Shown: one piece after another, positions 1 to 7,827 of the stretch
Layout of the letters: every line of letters starts with the position of its first letter
Position numbering within the stretch: position 1 is the first letter of the stretch
From: a virus
Reading direction: 5' to 3' (one strand)
Length of the DNA stretch: 34,337 bases
Virus record (IMG/VR): IMGVR_UViG_3300000893_000003
Coordinates: 1-34,337 of that record
Position numbers and translations under genes: made by a program
Notes under the pieces: model-generated
Databases searched by the model: none
Seen by the model: only the letters and a program-made list of their open reading frames with translations
What the model was told of the DNA's origin: nothing

Positions 1-278
1 TTTATAAGGTTGGTATTCTGACCCATGGCATTGGCTTGTAAGCCACCCATTTGCCCAGAAGTTTGATTACCCGCCGATAATGCCGTGCCGCCCAAATTGC
101 CGAGCGAAGTATTCATCAAATCATTAGGCGCAGCATAGGTAGAATACGGCGTATAAGTAATCGGATTATCTTGATAAAGTCGCTGTGTCTCTTGGTCAAT
201 TCCCTGCAAATAATTCGCATTCCAGGGCGTGTTGCTTTGGACGACTGTTTGGGAACCTGAAGAACCACCGAAGCCCAT
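1..278 (-). CDS. Partial virion-associated protein (5' part only)
   Basis: An ATG at 278 overlaps the stop of the upstream gene by one base (TAATG), and the frame stays open to the left edge, giving 92 codons. The visible N-terminus starts MGFGGSSGSQTVVQSN and is rich in Gly, Ser, Asn and Gln with no obvious domain. In podoviruses, a low-complexity Gly/Ser/Gln N-terminus right after the acetyltransferase-like gene fits an internal virion or ejection protein (T7 gp14 position). That role is inferred from position and composition, not from a conserved motif. The gene is truncated by the window, so its length and C-terminal domains are unknown. Confidence 0.75.
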   Translation of the reverse strand, partial: MGFGGSSGSQTVVQSNTPWNANYLQGIDQETQRLYQDNPITYTPYSTYAAPNDLMNTSLGNLGGTALSAGNQTSGQMGGLQANAMGQNTNLI

Positions 279-820
279 TAATGTACGAGGCCCCCTATTT
301 TTGCTTCAATATCGACATGATGACTGCTACCATTGTTCTTGTTCTTCTTCGGTTGCATAGGTGCCACCTCTTCAATTGGTGCGCCTTCCAATGACCGATT
401 CAATTCGGGCTGCAAGTCCTTCACATAGAAGACCGCCCGTGGGCTAAACCCGAGTACGCGTTCCCATCCCTTGCGGCCAGTAATTTCGAAATGATCGCAG
501 CCCATCTTAATAGCGTGATCGGTCAGAACCTTATCAGCCTCGACAAACCATTCCTGCATACGATGCGGTTCGCCACCAACACACCAAAGATTGAAACCCC
601 TACGGCGAGCAAAATTGTCAATCTTGGTTACCAGAATCGCGAGTAATTCATCATCCTCAATGCAAAACCATGCTTGAGAAAAACCACCAAGGAGATTGGC
701 CAGCACATCGACAGCTTGATAGCGCTGTAAGTTGACCGGCATGGCCTTGGTGATCCATGGCTCAACCTTTGCCCATTGGGCGATAACAGCAACTGGGAGG
801 ACAGGGACAACAGAAATCAT
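278..820 (-). CDS. Acetyltransferase-like virion protein (T7 gp13-like position)
   Basis: The protein has 180 residues. The middle part (about residues 50-135) has the feel of a GNAT fold: an alternating strand segment (AWFCIEDDELLAILVTKI) followed by a segment containing HFEITGRKGWERVLGF. This last motif recurs in small podovirus proteins that sit where T7 has internal virion protein A. The tail (140-180) is charged and probably disordered. It lies at the end of the tail block and is coupled by one base to the next gene, which suggests both are virion or ejection components. No strong ribosome binding site precedes the ATG at 820. Whether it acetylates anything is unknown, and it may be structural. 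Confidence 0.7.
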   Translation of the reverse strand: MISVVPVLPVAVIAQWAKVEPWITKAMPVNLQRYQAVDVLANLLGGFSQAWFCIEDDELLAILVTKIDNFARRRGFNLWCVGGEPHRMQEWFVEADKVLTDHAIKMGCDHFEITGRKGWERVLGFSPRAVFYVKDLQPELNRSLEGAPIEEVAPMQPKKNKNNGSSHHVDIEAKIGGLVH

Positions 821-876
821 CTGATATTTACATTGAGCTAGATGCCTAGATACGTCGTGAAATATCTTTTATTTGT

Positions 877-1254
877 GTGGATCATCTGGTGGCTTCATTG
901 GGTTGGCTTCTTCCGTGTATTGTGGCGCAAATTATGCTCTTTGTGTCCCTCGTCGCGCACTGGAGCGACCCGATCACGCCAATACCGGCAGGGCTTATCG
1001 CGATAGGGCTTGGCCTTACACTATGGGCAAGACATCATCTTGCCGAGAACTGGACACCAGATGTCCAAACACCAAAACGAATCGTCATTTCCGGACCATA
1101 CAGATGGGTGAATCATCCAATCTACTGGGGGATAGAGATCGCCTATATCGGCACTGCATTGGCTCTCGGAACAGTCTGGGGATGGATTGCTGCTGTGCTG
1201 ATAGGTGTGGGCCATATCATCAAAGCCAGACAAGAAGACGCCCTTATGCCATGA
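877..1254 (+). CDS. Isoprenylcysteine carboxyl methyltransferase-like membrane protein, short
   Basis: The product has 125 residues and starts at GTG 877; an in-frame TAG at 847 excludes a much longer N-terminus. It has three hydrophobic segments (about 8-28, 36-50, 84-115) and the cofactor-binding signature of the ICMT/PEMT superfamily: NWTPDVQTPKRIVISGPY followed by RWVNHPIYWG (residues 58-85). It ends at RQEDALMP, where full-length relatives continue for about 20-30 residues (EE..L...G..Y..Y), so the C-terminus is cut short. Family members methylate prenylcysteine, lipids or other small hydrophobic acceptors at the membrane using SAM. The substrate here is unknown. It is the only plus-strand gene in the tail block, and its 3' end overlaps the convergent fibre gene by 11 bp. 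No clear Shine-Dalgarno sequence is seen. It may be a cargo gene acquired from a host. Confidence 0.72.
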   Translation: MDHLVASLGWLLPCIVAQIMLFVSLVAHWSDPITPIPAGLIAIGLGLTLWARHHLAENWTPDVQTPKRIVISGPYRWVNHPIYWGIEIAYIGTALALGTVWGWIAAVLIGVGHIIKARQEDALMP

Positions 1255-4200
1255 TGACAATCCGATAAGTCCGATCCGTCGTCGCCAAATTTGCGTGGTT
1301 TATAATCACCGAGCCATTCGTCTGTCCGCTAAACCAAGGCGTATCGTTCGCGGCATTGGCTGTAATCGGGCTGATACTCAAATATGAAGTCGCGCCAATC
1401 CGAGTATCATCTAGCTCCGTTGTGGTCGCATTCGGCGTCAAGGTAATCGTCCGCTGGCTGACGTTTTGCTTACCAGCCAGGATATTATTCATGGATCGCG
1501 CAATACGATTGCTCCACGGGTACCAATTAACCATATGGTAGGGAACCGGGTCATAGCTTTGGCGAACTGTGATTGTTGCCGAGATGACAGGACGTGAAGC
1601 TAGGTCATTGGCATCGATATCTTCTTCAAGGATGAAGGTGAAAATTTGCGGTGTGCGTAACCCATCGGTTTCAGTCTCAACCGCATGACCCAATTCGAAA
1701 ATTCGTGTGCCAATGACAACGGTATTCGCATCGACTGCCAAACCGGCTTCGGGGCGAGTAGCGGTATAGCGATTGGTCGCAGTCGATACGGCATTGGCAT
1801 TTGCCCGTTCTGGAACGGTAAAGGGGTTTAGTCCTTGGAGGGTTGCCGCCGATCCGGTTTCGCTGACCTTGGTACTCGTCCGCGTTGTGGTATTAAAATT
1901 TGCCGATCCGGTTTCGCTAATCGTGAGATGATTAACAATTTGGCCCGATGGGGTATCGGTTGCTGATGTTGGTTCGGTGATCGCGGCACTGGTCAGTCGA
2001 ACAACGGTTTCGGCATCGGTCGCGGTATTGGGTTCAGTGAGAGTACCAGCAGCTTGAAAGACCGGAAGATAAAAATCTTTTGTTAGGGTGCCCGAACCAC
2101 CAAAGAAATCACCTTCGCTAATGATGGTGCTGATTTTTATGGTGGTTGTGAAATTGGCCGATCCCGATTCAGCAATTTGGGTTTGAAGGATAAAGGTCGA
2201 TGTATCAGCCGCTGTACGAGTTTCATGAATCGCAGTAGAAATCTTGACGTTATCCGATGTGATCGGCAATAGCCGTTCATTGATCGAAACGACAATAAGC
2301 GCACCCAGGATAAATTCGGTGTCGGTTGCCGTATTCGTTTCGGTTTGGGTGGCGTTCCAGGCAAATCTGTCCGTATCTGTCGCGGTATTAGGTTCAGTAA
2401 CTGAACCAACTTTGGTCGCAGGACCAGTTGTAACATCGGTCGCGGTGTTAGGTTCACTGGTCGATACATTCCAGCCGAAAGCATCTGTATCAGTTGCGGT
2501 ATTGGGTTCAGTCAATGAAACCGGATAGACAACAGCACCGGTTTCAGTTGAGGTTGCGGTAGCCGGATCACTGACCGAAGGATTAAAGACAGCAGTTGCG
2601 GATTGTGTCGAAGCTGCACTTGCCGGTTCGACCGCGATATCAGTGATAATCCCGTTTTCGGTAGAGATAAGGGTTGAGCTTTCGGTTACTGTTAGATTGG
2701 TAACCATCGCTCCAGATTCGGACGATACCAGAGCATTCGTGGTTTCTAATACCGAGTCACTTATAACCCGAACGCCGGTATCGGTATCAGTCGCTGAATT
2801 CGTTTCACTAAGCGAAACACCCCACCCAGTTACTGCGGATTCGGTAGAGATCAGCGTATTGCTATCAGATGCCGATGAACTGGTTACCCAAGCCCCAGTC
2901 TCTGTCGAGATCAGCGTGTTGCTTTCACTTGTTGAAGGCGCAAAAACTGCCGTGACCGATTCGGTATCGGCCAGCGTATTGCTTTCACTGGTCGAAGGGG
3001 CAAAGACCGCCGTGACCGATTCGGTATCGGCCAGCGTATTGCTTTCACTGGTCGAAGGGGCAAAAACCGCCGTGGTCGATTCGGTATCCGCGAGGGTGTT
3101 GGTTTCGGAAACCGTGACATTATAGGTTTGCGCACCAGAAAGCGACCACCGAACACGTCTTAATACGGGTCGTGGTACGGGTGGAGGTAAGGTGAATAGC
3201 TGACTGATTTCACCTTGCGACAATGCTCGTTTGTAAAGCCGAACATCCCGTACCGTGGCGGTATTAAGCCCGATATCAAAATCGTTGAGAGTACCACCAC
3301 CGACATTGGTTAATGACCCAATGGATGAAATTGAGCCAGTCTGAAAGGCATTACCATTGGCCGACACCTTTAACAGATTGGCCGTCCGATCACAAACCAA
3401 GGCGACGAAATGCCATTGGTTAATCGGGCATGGTGCGGTACAATCGACGAGGACCGAAGTGCCGAGAACATCAACAATCGCCGCACCACCAAAACTCCCA
3501 CCCGACTGGTTCAGATAGAGGTAATAACCAGTGAAGGGCGATGAGGTGAGGACGCGTGAAACAATTTGGCTAAACGCGGTGACGGTTGCGGTATAGCGTA
3601 TCCAGGCGGTAAGCGTAAACGAATCGCTTGCCGTCATATCCGATGTATGCAAATTTGCGCTATACAGCAGATCGCTTGTCGTCGGGAAGTTTATCGCGGT
3701 ACCAAAGCGTTCTGTTCTCGTCCAGGTCGGGGAACCCGAAAACGCCATATTCGCGCCGCAGCCACTGGTATCATACGCAATGGTCCCGGCACCTTCATTT
3801 AACGGCCAATGACCAATCAGCCCGGTATTAATCCCACCCCCGGTACCACCGAGAATTTGCGCAGGCGGGGTATACGTGATCGTAAATGTCAACACGTCCA
3901 TGTTGAACGTGACCACAGCAGACGTTGAGTTACCGGTGGCTATCGAGTAATTCAGATTGATGGTAACCGAATTGCTCGATGGGCTGGTCATGCCCGTCTG
4001 GTTTGTACCAGTCTGGGTATTCCAGCCACTATCAACCGCCGTGGCAGAGGTGATACTTCGAGCAGCGGCTAGGGTTACGGTTGTCCCGCCATCGACAAGC
4101 TGAGCCGTACCAATAGTCGAGTTGCCACCCGTCGTATTGGTGAACAACCGATTCTGCATTGAAGCCGATGTGATACTTGTGACCGTCGCACCAGTGGGCA

Positions 4201-4393
4201 CGCCCATCTGGACATAGGTCATGGTACGAGTCCATTTCTGGCTCGTATCAGTGGCGTTCTTACCGGATAAAGTCTGTTTTAATGAACCGAGCGGATTACC
4301 ATTGGCACTATCCCACGAGGCATGCGTACCATCAGTGGTAGTGAATCCTTGAGCGTCTGAGACGAATTGGAAGGTTACAACGACTGTCGCCAT
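1244..4393 (-). CDS. Large tail fibre/adhesin with LamG domain and 20-aa stalk repeats
   Basis: The protein has 1049 residues. Residues 1-175 form a Ser/Thr-rich beta domain. Residues about 192-400 are a LamG/concanavalin-like jelly roll, starting GLIGHWPLNEGAGTIAYD, with INQWHFVALV and ending DVRLYKRALSQGEISQLF. Residues about 425-925 are degenerate repeats of 18-25 residues built on (S/T)E(P/T/S)NTATDT. Three units near 440-500 are almost identical and are encoded by 60-bp DNA repeats. Residues about 930-1049 form a unique C-terminal domain. LamG domains bind glycans, so the likely role is a long receptor-binding fibre or adhesin in which the repeats act as a stalk. The ATG at 4393 follows AAGGTTTAAACA. 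It is the last large gene of the tail block and its 3' end meets the convergent methyltransferase-like gene. Confidence 0.85.
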   Translation of the reverse strand: MATVVVTFQFVSDAQGFTTTDGTHASWDSANGNPLGSLKQTLSGKNATDTSQKWTRTMTYVQMGVPTGATVTSITSASMQNRLFTNTTGGNSTIGTAQLVDGGTTVTLAAARSITSATAVDSGWNTQTGTNQTGMTSPSSNSVTINLNYSIATGNSTSAVVTFNMDVLTFTITYTPPAQILGGTGGGINTGLIGHWPLNEGAGTIAYDTSGCGANMAFSGSPTWTRTERFGTAINFPTTSDLLYSANLHTSDMTASDSFTLTAWIRYTATVTAFSQIVSRVLTSSPFTGYYLYLNQSGGSFGGAAIVDVLGTSVLVDCTAPCPINQWHFVALVCDRTANLLKVSANGNAFQTGSISSIGSLTNVGGGTLNDFDIGLNTATVRDVRLYKRALSQGEISQLFTLPPPVPRPVLRRVRWSLSGAQTYNVTVSETNTLADTESTTAVFAPSTSESNTLADTESVTAVFAPSTSESNTLADTESVTAVFAPSTSESNTLISTETGAWVTSSSASDSNTLISTESAVTGWGVSLSETNSATDTDTGVRVISDSVLETTNALVSSESGAMVTNLTVTESSTLISTENGIITDIAVEPASAASTQSATAVFNPSVSDPATATSTETGAVVYPVSLTEPNTATDTDAFGWNVSTSEPNTATDVTTGPATKVGSVTEPNTATDTDRFAWNATQTETNTATDTEFILGALIVVSINERLLPITSDNVKISTAIHETRTAADTSTFILQTQIAESGSANFTTTIKISTIISEGDFFGGSGTLTKDFYLPVFQAAGTLTEPNTATDAETVVRLTSAAITEPTSATDTPSGQIVNHLTISETGSANFNTTTRTSTKVSETGSAATLQGLNPFTVPERANANAVSTATNRYTATRPEAGLAVDANTVVIGTRIFELGHAVETETDGLRTPQIFTFILEEDIDANDLASRPVISATITVRQSYDPVPYHMVNWYPWSNRIARSMNNILAGKQNVSQRTITLTPNATTTELDDTRIGATSYLSISPITANAANDTPWFSGQTNGSVIINHANLATTDRTYRIVIMA
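2881..3120 (-). repeat. 60-bp tandem repeats encoding 20-aa stalk units
   Basis: Units 2941-3000 and 3001-3060 differ at only two positions. The flanking 2881-2940 and 3061-3120 are diverged copies in the same register. Each unit encodes 20 residues of the form TAVFAPSTSESNTLADTESV. The period is a whole number of codons, so gain or loss of a unit keeps the frame. Confidence 0.93.
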
Positions 4394-4403
4394 TGTTTAA
4401 ACC

Positions 4404-4907
4404 TTACGTATTGGTATATGTAATCGCGGTATAAGTCGCTGAATTGGTCGTGGTTTTTAGAGTCTGCACGGTACTATGCGTGCAGAACAAACCAAAGTGA
4501 TCGGGCACAATACCACCAAAAAGGGCGGCTAGACTACCAACGTTCCAGTTATACGCGCGGTTGGTTGTGGCATCGGTGCCGGTTGAGAACGCCAATTTCA
4601 TCGTATTTTTTACGGCGGTGGTTGCTGGTGGGCTGGTTGTGACATCGGTACCGGGTGAGCTAGCGGTGTAGGTTGTGCCATTATCAAAGCTGGAATAGAC
4701 CCAAATTTCAATCGTGCCTGCCGTGGGTGTGCTACTACCATTAAGAACCACAACACCACCCAGCATATAATCGACGGCCAAGGTACTGGTGTTGCTCACA
4801 TTCGCAGACCAAGCACCGTTTAGCAAATTGGTATCAGATGCAAGGCTATTAAGCGTGGTCCAGGTAAATGCGGTTGCTGTGCCGTAGCTGGTTTTGATCG
4901 TCGTCAT
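4404..4907 (-). CDS. Small virion/tail protein, beta-rich
   Basis: A 167-residue protein of low charge, rich in Thr, Ser, Asn and Gly, with alternating hydrophobic strands (AVDYMLGGVVVLNG, GTIEIWVYSSFDNG, HFGLFCTHS). It has no Cys-metal motif, signal peptide or membrane span. Short all-beta proteins of this type occur among tail and decoration proteins of podoviruses. The segment IEIWVYSSFDNGTTY resembles a jelly-roll edge. It lies 10 bp upstream (in transcription order) of the LamG fibre gene and so belongs to the same transcript. Its exact role is not recognised. Confidence 0.75.
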   Translation of the reverse strand: MTTIKTSYGTATAFTWTTLNSLASDTNLLNGAWSANVSNTSTLAVDYMLGGVVVLNGSSTPTAGTIEIWVYSSFDNGTTYTASSPGTDVTTSPPATTAVKNTMKLAFSTGTDATTNRAYNWNVGSLAALFGGIVPDHFGLFCTHSTVQTLKTTTNSATYTAITYTNT

Positions 4908-4921
4908 TTCGTAGGTATTTA

Positions 4922-5167
4922 TTAGTAGTCGAGCGCACGATATCCGCCGCGTGCGATGCTCGAATACATTTCCGTTTCACCCGACAAATAGGGTCTGATC
5001 CCGACACTAATGATCACGCAGATCAGGTGAAGGTCGATATAGGGGCCATAGCGTTGATTGGTTTTACCGGTGCGACGGCAACGCGGATCGATATGGATAC
5101 CGAGACTAATCCAGCCCATGTTGCTGAACTGGATCATCCAGTATTTGCCATGGATAATATACCACAT
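4922..5167 (-). CDS. Small conserved-type phage protein, unknown function
   Basis: An 81-residue aromatic-rich protein. Its core GWISLGIHIDPRCRRTG, then GPYIDLHLICVIISVG, resembles small proteins often seen in phage and plasmid genomes with a G.H.D..R....GPY.DLHL pattern. It has no transmembrane helix with clear boundaries. The ATG at 5167 comes directly after the T-tract of a minus-strand terminator hairpin (5169-5200), and no Shine-Dalgarno sequence precedes it, so translation may start later, for example at Met11 (5137). The function is unknown. Confidence 0.65.
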   Translation of the reverse strand: MWYIIHGKYWMIQFSNMGWISLGIHIDPRCRRTGKTNQRYGPYIDLHLICVIISVGIRPYLSGETEMYSSIARGGYRALDY

Positions 5168-5168
5168 T

Positions 5169-5200
5169 AAAAAGGGCCACCTGCGCCCAGAGTGGCCCTT
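5169..5200 (-). terminator. Rho-independent terminator, minus strand
   Basis: A perfect 9-bp inverted repeat AAGGGCCAC/GTGGCCCTT (5172-5180 and 5192-5200) with an 11-nt loop. On the minus strand it is followed by a run of five T. It lies between the gene ending at 5249 and the gene starting at 5167. Confidence 0.8.
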
Positions 5201-5248
5201 ATTAGGCTAGACATCAAAGATTGCAGATCGTATTGAGGTTTCGCCTAA

Positions 5249-5770
5249 TTACAAACTAGTTGAATATGAGACATTAATACTATCGCCTGAAGCTACAACT
5301 TTGTCGCCACCAGTAAACAATCCGGCTGAGTAAAGCGTACCTGCGGTTGAATCAATGGTGCTCACGGCTCCAGAACCATAGACAACAAAGCAGCCCTTGA
5401 CAGTTCCAGAACCGGTCATCGCAAATGACAAAGCTGAACTCAACGACTTGGACCCACCCGATGCCGAACTCCAGGCTGCGGTCTTGCGTGGTGAGGTATA
5501 AGTCGGGGCATTAGTTGCACCAGCTTCGGTCCAGCCAGAGTGTGATGCCATCGTATCGCCCGCCGCAATCGCTGAGAAACTGACCGAGCTAATCAGACCC
5601 ACGTATGGACCAACAACGGTATATGAACTCCCGGCTAGATAGGTATCGAGCGCCAAATTTTTACCAACGGTCACAACCGTATTTTTGAAAACATCTCGCC
5701 ATTTTTCTTCGCCATCTGGCCCAATGCACCATACTTCAAAAATGCCAGTTGCACCACATTCTTCGTTCAT
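5249..5770 (-). CDS. Small tail protein, paralogue A of a repeated module
   Basis: A 173-residue protein that is clearly paralogous to the next upstream protein (5786-6361) and to the first 160 residues of the GH26/GH16 protein. All share a (D/E)V.C...G..KW start, an N-VV-GK/N-L-LD segment, a YSGLI/PYVGLI turn followed by a F..I..GDTM..H..W.E segment, a middle AW.S...GKK/GGSK strand, GCF(V/L)VYG(S/T)GA, then TLYSA..F..G...V..GD.I.V.Y.T at the C-terminus. This looks like a beta-sandwich that acts as a tail attachment or fibre-base module. The ATG at 5770 follows GGGGTTAGACTT. A terminator follows the gene. Confidence 0.8.
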   Translation of the reverse strand: MNEECGATGIFEVWCIGPDGEEKWRDVFKNTVVTVGKNLALDTYLAGSSYTVVGPYVGLISSVSFSAIAAGDTMASHSGWTEAGATNAPTYTSPRKTAAWSSASGGSKSLSSALSFAMTGSGTVKGCFVVYGSGAVSTIDSTAGTLYSAGLFTGGDKVVASGDSINVSYSTSL

Positions 5771-5785
5771 AAGTCTAACCCCAAT

Positions 5786-6361
5786 TTAAATGGAAAATGA
5801 ATATGTAACCTGGATCGTATCACCGCTGCCCACGCTTTTATTTCCGCCCGTGAACGGACCAACCGAGAGCAAGAAATTGTTGAGACCACTCACCGCAGAG
5901 TTATCACCGACTGTGGTGGTCACGGTATACATCACGGCGCAGCCTGCGATGGTATCGGTGCCCGTGATCGAAAAACTCACGGCATTAGCTGTCTTCGTAC
6001 CGCTAGATGATGCGGTAAAGGACATCACGAGGCGGGCGGCAATTCTTGTGGTTTCGGTATAGTCGGGATGGGACTGATAGGTATTGGTGGCAGCCGGTGT
6101 GGTATTAAAACCGGTGGACGTACAAAGGGTCATATATGGACCCGGTGTGGTGAACGAACTCCCAGATAAGGAGTTGTTCAACATATAATCCTTGCCTTGG
6201 TTCACCACGGTGTTTTCGATTTCATCAACCCATTTCACATTGCCTTCTGGATCGAGGCAAACGACATCAAAATGTCCATGGGCACGTGCTTCTTCCCTCT
6301 GATCCCCGCCACGGATAACCGTAACGTTTGAAAAATCTATTGAGTCTAGTCTATCATCCAT
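5786..6361 (-). CDS. Small tail protein, paralogue B of a repeated module
   Basis: A 191-residue protein of the same family as its neighbour at 5249-5770 and the N-terminus of the 9219-12323 protein. The N-terminal 20 residues are extra and charged. The module starts at HFDVVCLDPEGNVKWVD, passes through GPYMTLCTSTGFNTTP, has GCAVMYTV and ends FTGGNKSVGSGDTIQVTYSF. The gap to the next gene is 15 bp, so both copies are on one transcript. The start ATG at 6361 has GAGG 11 nt upstream. The family probably forms an adaptor layer that carries alternative receptor-binding proteins. That role is inferred from its presence as the N-terminal domain of an enzyme-bearing tail protein. Confidence 0.8.
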   Translation of the reverse strand: MDDRLDSIDFSNVTVIRGGDQREEARAHGHFDVVCLDPEGNVKWVDEIENTVVNQGKDYMLNNSLSGSSFTTPGPYMTLCTSTGFNTTPAATNTYQSHPDYTETTRIAARLVMSFTASSSGTKTANAVSFSITGTDTIAGCAVMYTVTTTVGDNSAVSGLNNFLLSVGPFTGGNKSVGSGDTIQVTYSFSI

Positions 6362-6391
6362 GGAAAATTTGACCTCGTAAGTTGCTTATAT

Positions 6392-7819
6392 TTATGTACC
6401 GGGTTTTTTGTATACCTGTACATCCGAGATATTGATGTTATACGGACCAGGGCCATTCAATGGTGTTGACTGTGGGTTTTGGGTATTATTCCACAGAGTA
6501 TGGAAGCTGCTATACCGATTGAGTGCCGCGCCTTGCGAAAATACACAATGCCAACCAATACTAGGATTGCCATTGTTTTCAACAGATGTCTGTTTTAGTA
6601 CACCATCAATATAATATCGCCATGTACCTGCTGCACCCCCAGGAGTTCCACCAGACCATTCCAAAGCGAAAGTATGCCAATTTCCTAGATTACCACTACC
6701 GACTCCATCGTCCCCGGTTGTGATATCAGCGCTACCATTTGCTACGTTGTTTAAACCAAACCCGACGTGTTGACTAGAGCCGCCCCCGGCGGTGTAACCT
6801 AACTCATAGTTTGCGTTTGTAGTACCACCTTGAAGACCACTAACACCATCGACGGCTTCACATTCAACGCCGGGATACATACCATTCGACAAGCCAGTTA
6901 AATCAAATTGTGCGCGAAATTGCATAAGCCCGCCGGTAGGTGGGATTAATGCGGTCGTGTTTCCCACAGACGTAGTTGCCGTGTTGAGACCCCCAAGGCT
7001 CATTGCGCCACCGATCCAGTTTGCATAGTTACAATTTAGACCGGCGGACTGACCTGTTTGACTTGTGCAATAAGTGCCGCTGATCGAGTTCGGATTCGTA
7101 TTGTACCACTTGCTTGCTAGGGTCAATACCCCATTAGCTTGCTTTTGCATTGGCGTGTGGGTTAATGTCAGGCCACTAACGGTCGTTGATGTGCCATAAC
7201 CGAATGAATAACCAATCCAAGATTGGCAGCCATCTACGTCCCCGTTACACCATGAGGTAAGCGGAAAGGTGATCATTTCGGGGAAAAATCCTGGCATTTC
7301 ACCGCACAATGCGTTTCCTGTGGTGCTACCATTGCACCGATATAGACCAGCATACCAAATACCATTTGGATTACCAGTGGACCACGTGTTCAAGGAAGTG
7401 GATGTCCAGTGATCATCGATGCGCAAGCAATTATGTGCGCCATCATTAATTGGTGGGGTTCCGGTACATGACCCTGTGCCATAATTGCCCAATGTGGTAA
7501 CCGGTGCAGCCAAGATCGGTGAAGCAGTACCCGCACCACCGGCCATCAGCTTCCAACCGCCACCATCGCAAAAGATGGTGGCCACCCCCGTCCCGCCACC
7601 TGCGTTTACGGCTTGATTCCATGTATTAATACTGCTGGGTAAATCAGTAATAAGCGCCCGAGAACCAACGGCTGCTGCATTACATGTCGGCAAATTTGCA
7701 AACGCCATCGGGTTCAAACCATCGTCAAATTTCGCCGCAGCATATGACTGGTGAATATAATATGGATTTGAAATTAAAATTGTCGCTGCTATTGCTACAA
7801 ACCAAGATTTTAAATTCAT
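6392..7819 (-). CDS. Secreted-type concanavalin/GH16-like protein in the tail block
   Basis: A 475-residue protein. It begins with a Sec-type signal: basic MNLK, hydrophobic FVAIAATILIS, then a c-region ending QSYAAA (likely cleavage near residue 27-29). The C-terminal half reads as a GH16/concanavalin jelly roll: LMQFRAQFDLTGL, then PGVECEAVDG, NWHTFALEWSGGTPG with WRYYIDGVLKQ, ending NISDVQVYKKP. The place where GH16 enzymes have ExDxxE carries only ECEAVDG, so catalysis is doubtful and a lectin role is more likely. The N-terminal part has many Cys (CNGSTTGNALCGEMPG, CNGDVDGC), suggesting disulphides and export. The ATG at 7819 has a strong AAGGAGA site. A signal peptide on a tail-block protein is unusual. 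Confidence 0.75.
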   Translation of the reverse strand: MNLKSWFVAIAATILISNPYYIHQSYAAAKFDDGLNPMAFANLPTCNAAAVGSRALITDLPSSINTWNQAVNAGGGTGVATIFCDGGGWKLMAGGAGTASPILAAPVTTLGNYGTGSCTGTPPINDGAHNCLRIDDHWTSTSLNTWSTGNPNGIWYAGLYRCNGSTTGNALCGEMPGFFPEMITFPLTSWCNGDVDGCQSWIGYSFGYGTSTTVSGLTLTHTPMQKQANGVLTLASKWYNTNPNSISGTYCTSQTGQSAGLNCNYANWIGGAMSLGGLNTATTSVGNTTALIPPTGGLMQFRAQFDLTGLSNGMYPGVECEAVDGVSGLQGGTTNANYELGYTAGGGSSQHVGFGLNNVANGSADITTGDDGVGSGNLGNWHTFALEWSGGTPGGAAGTWRYYIDGVLKQTSVENNGNPSIGWHCVFSQGAALNRYSSFHTLWNNTQNPQSTPLNGPGPYNINISDVQVYKKPGT

Positions 7820-7827
7820 CGCTCTCC

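Noticed and set aside
842-1006. A 54-residue hydrophobic frame starting at ATG 842 (MPRYVVKYLLFVWIIWWLHW)
   Set aside because: It overlaps the methyltransferase-like gene in another frame, turns into low-likelihood Arg/Ser-rich sequence and stops soon. It is most likely a chance frame.
1244-4393. Diversity-generating retroelement target in the fibre repeats
   Set aside because: No reverse transcriptase gene or template repeat with adenine-specific variation is present; the repeats are ordinary tandem duplications.
6392-7819. Active GH16 enzyme
   Set aside because: The fold signature is present, but the ExDxxE catalytic motif is not; only ECEAVDG is found at the expected place. It was kept as GH16/concanavalin-like.
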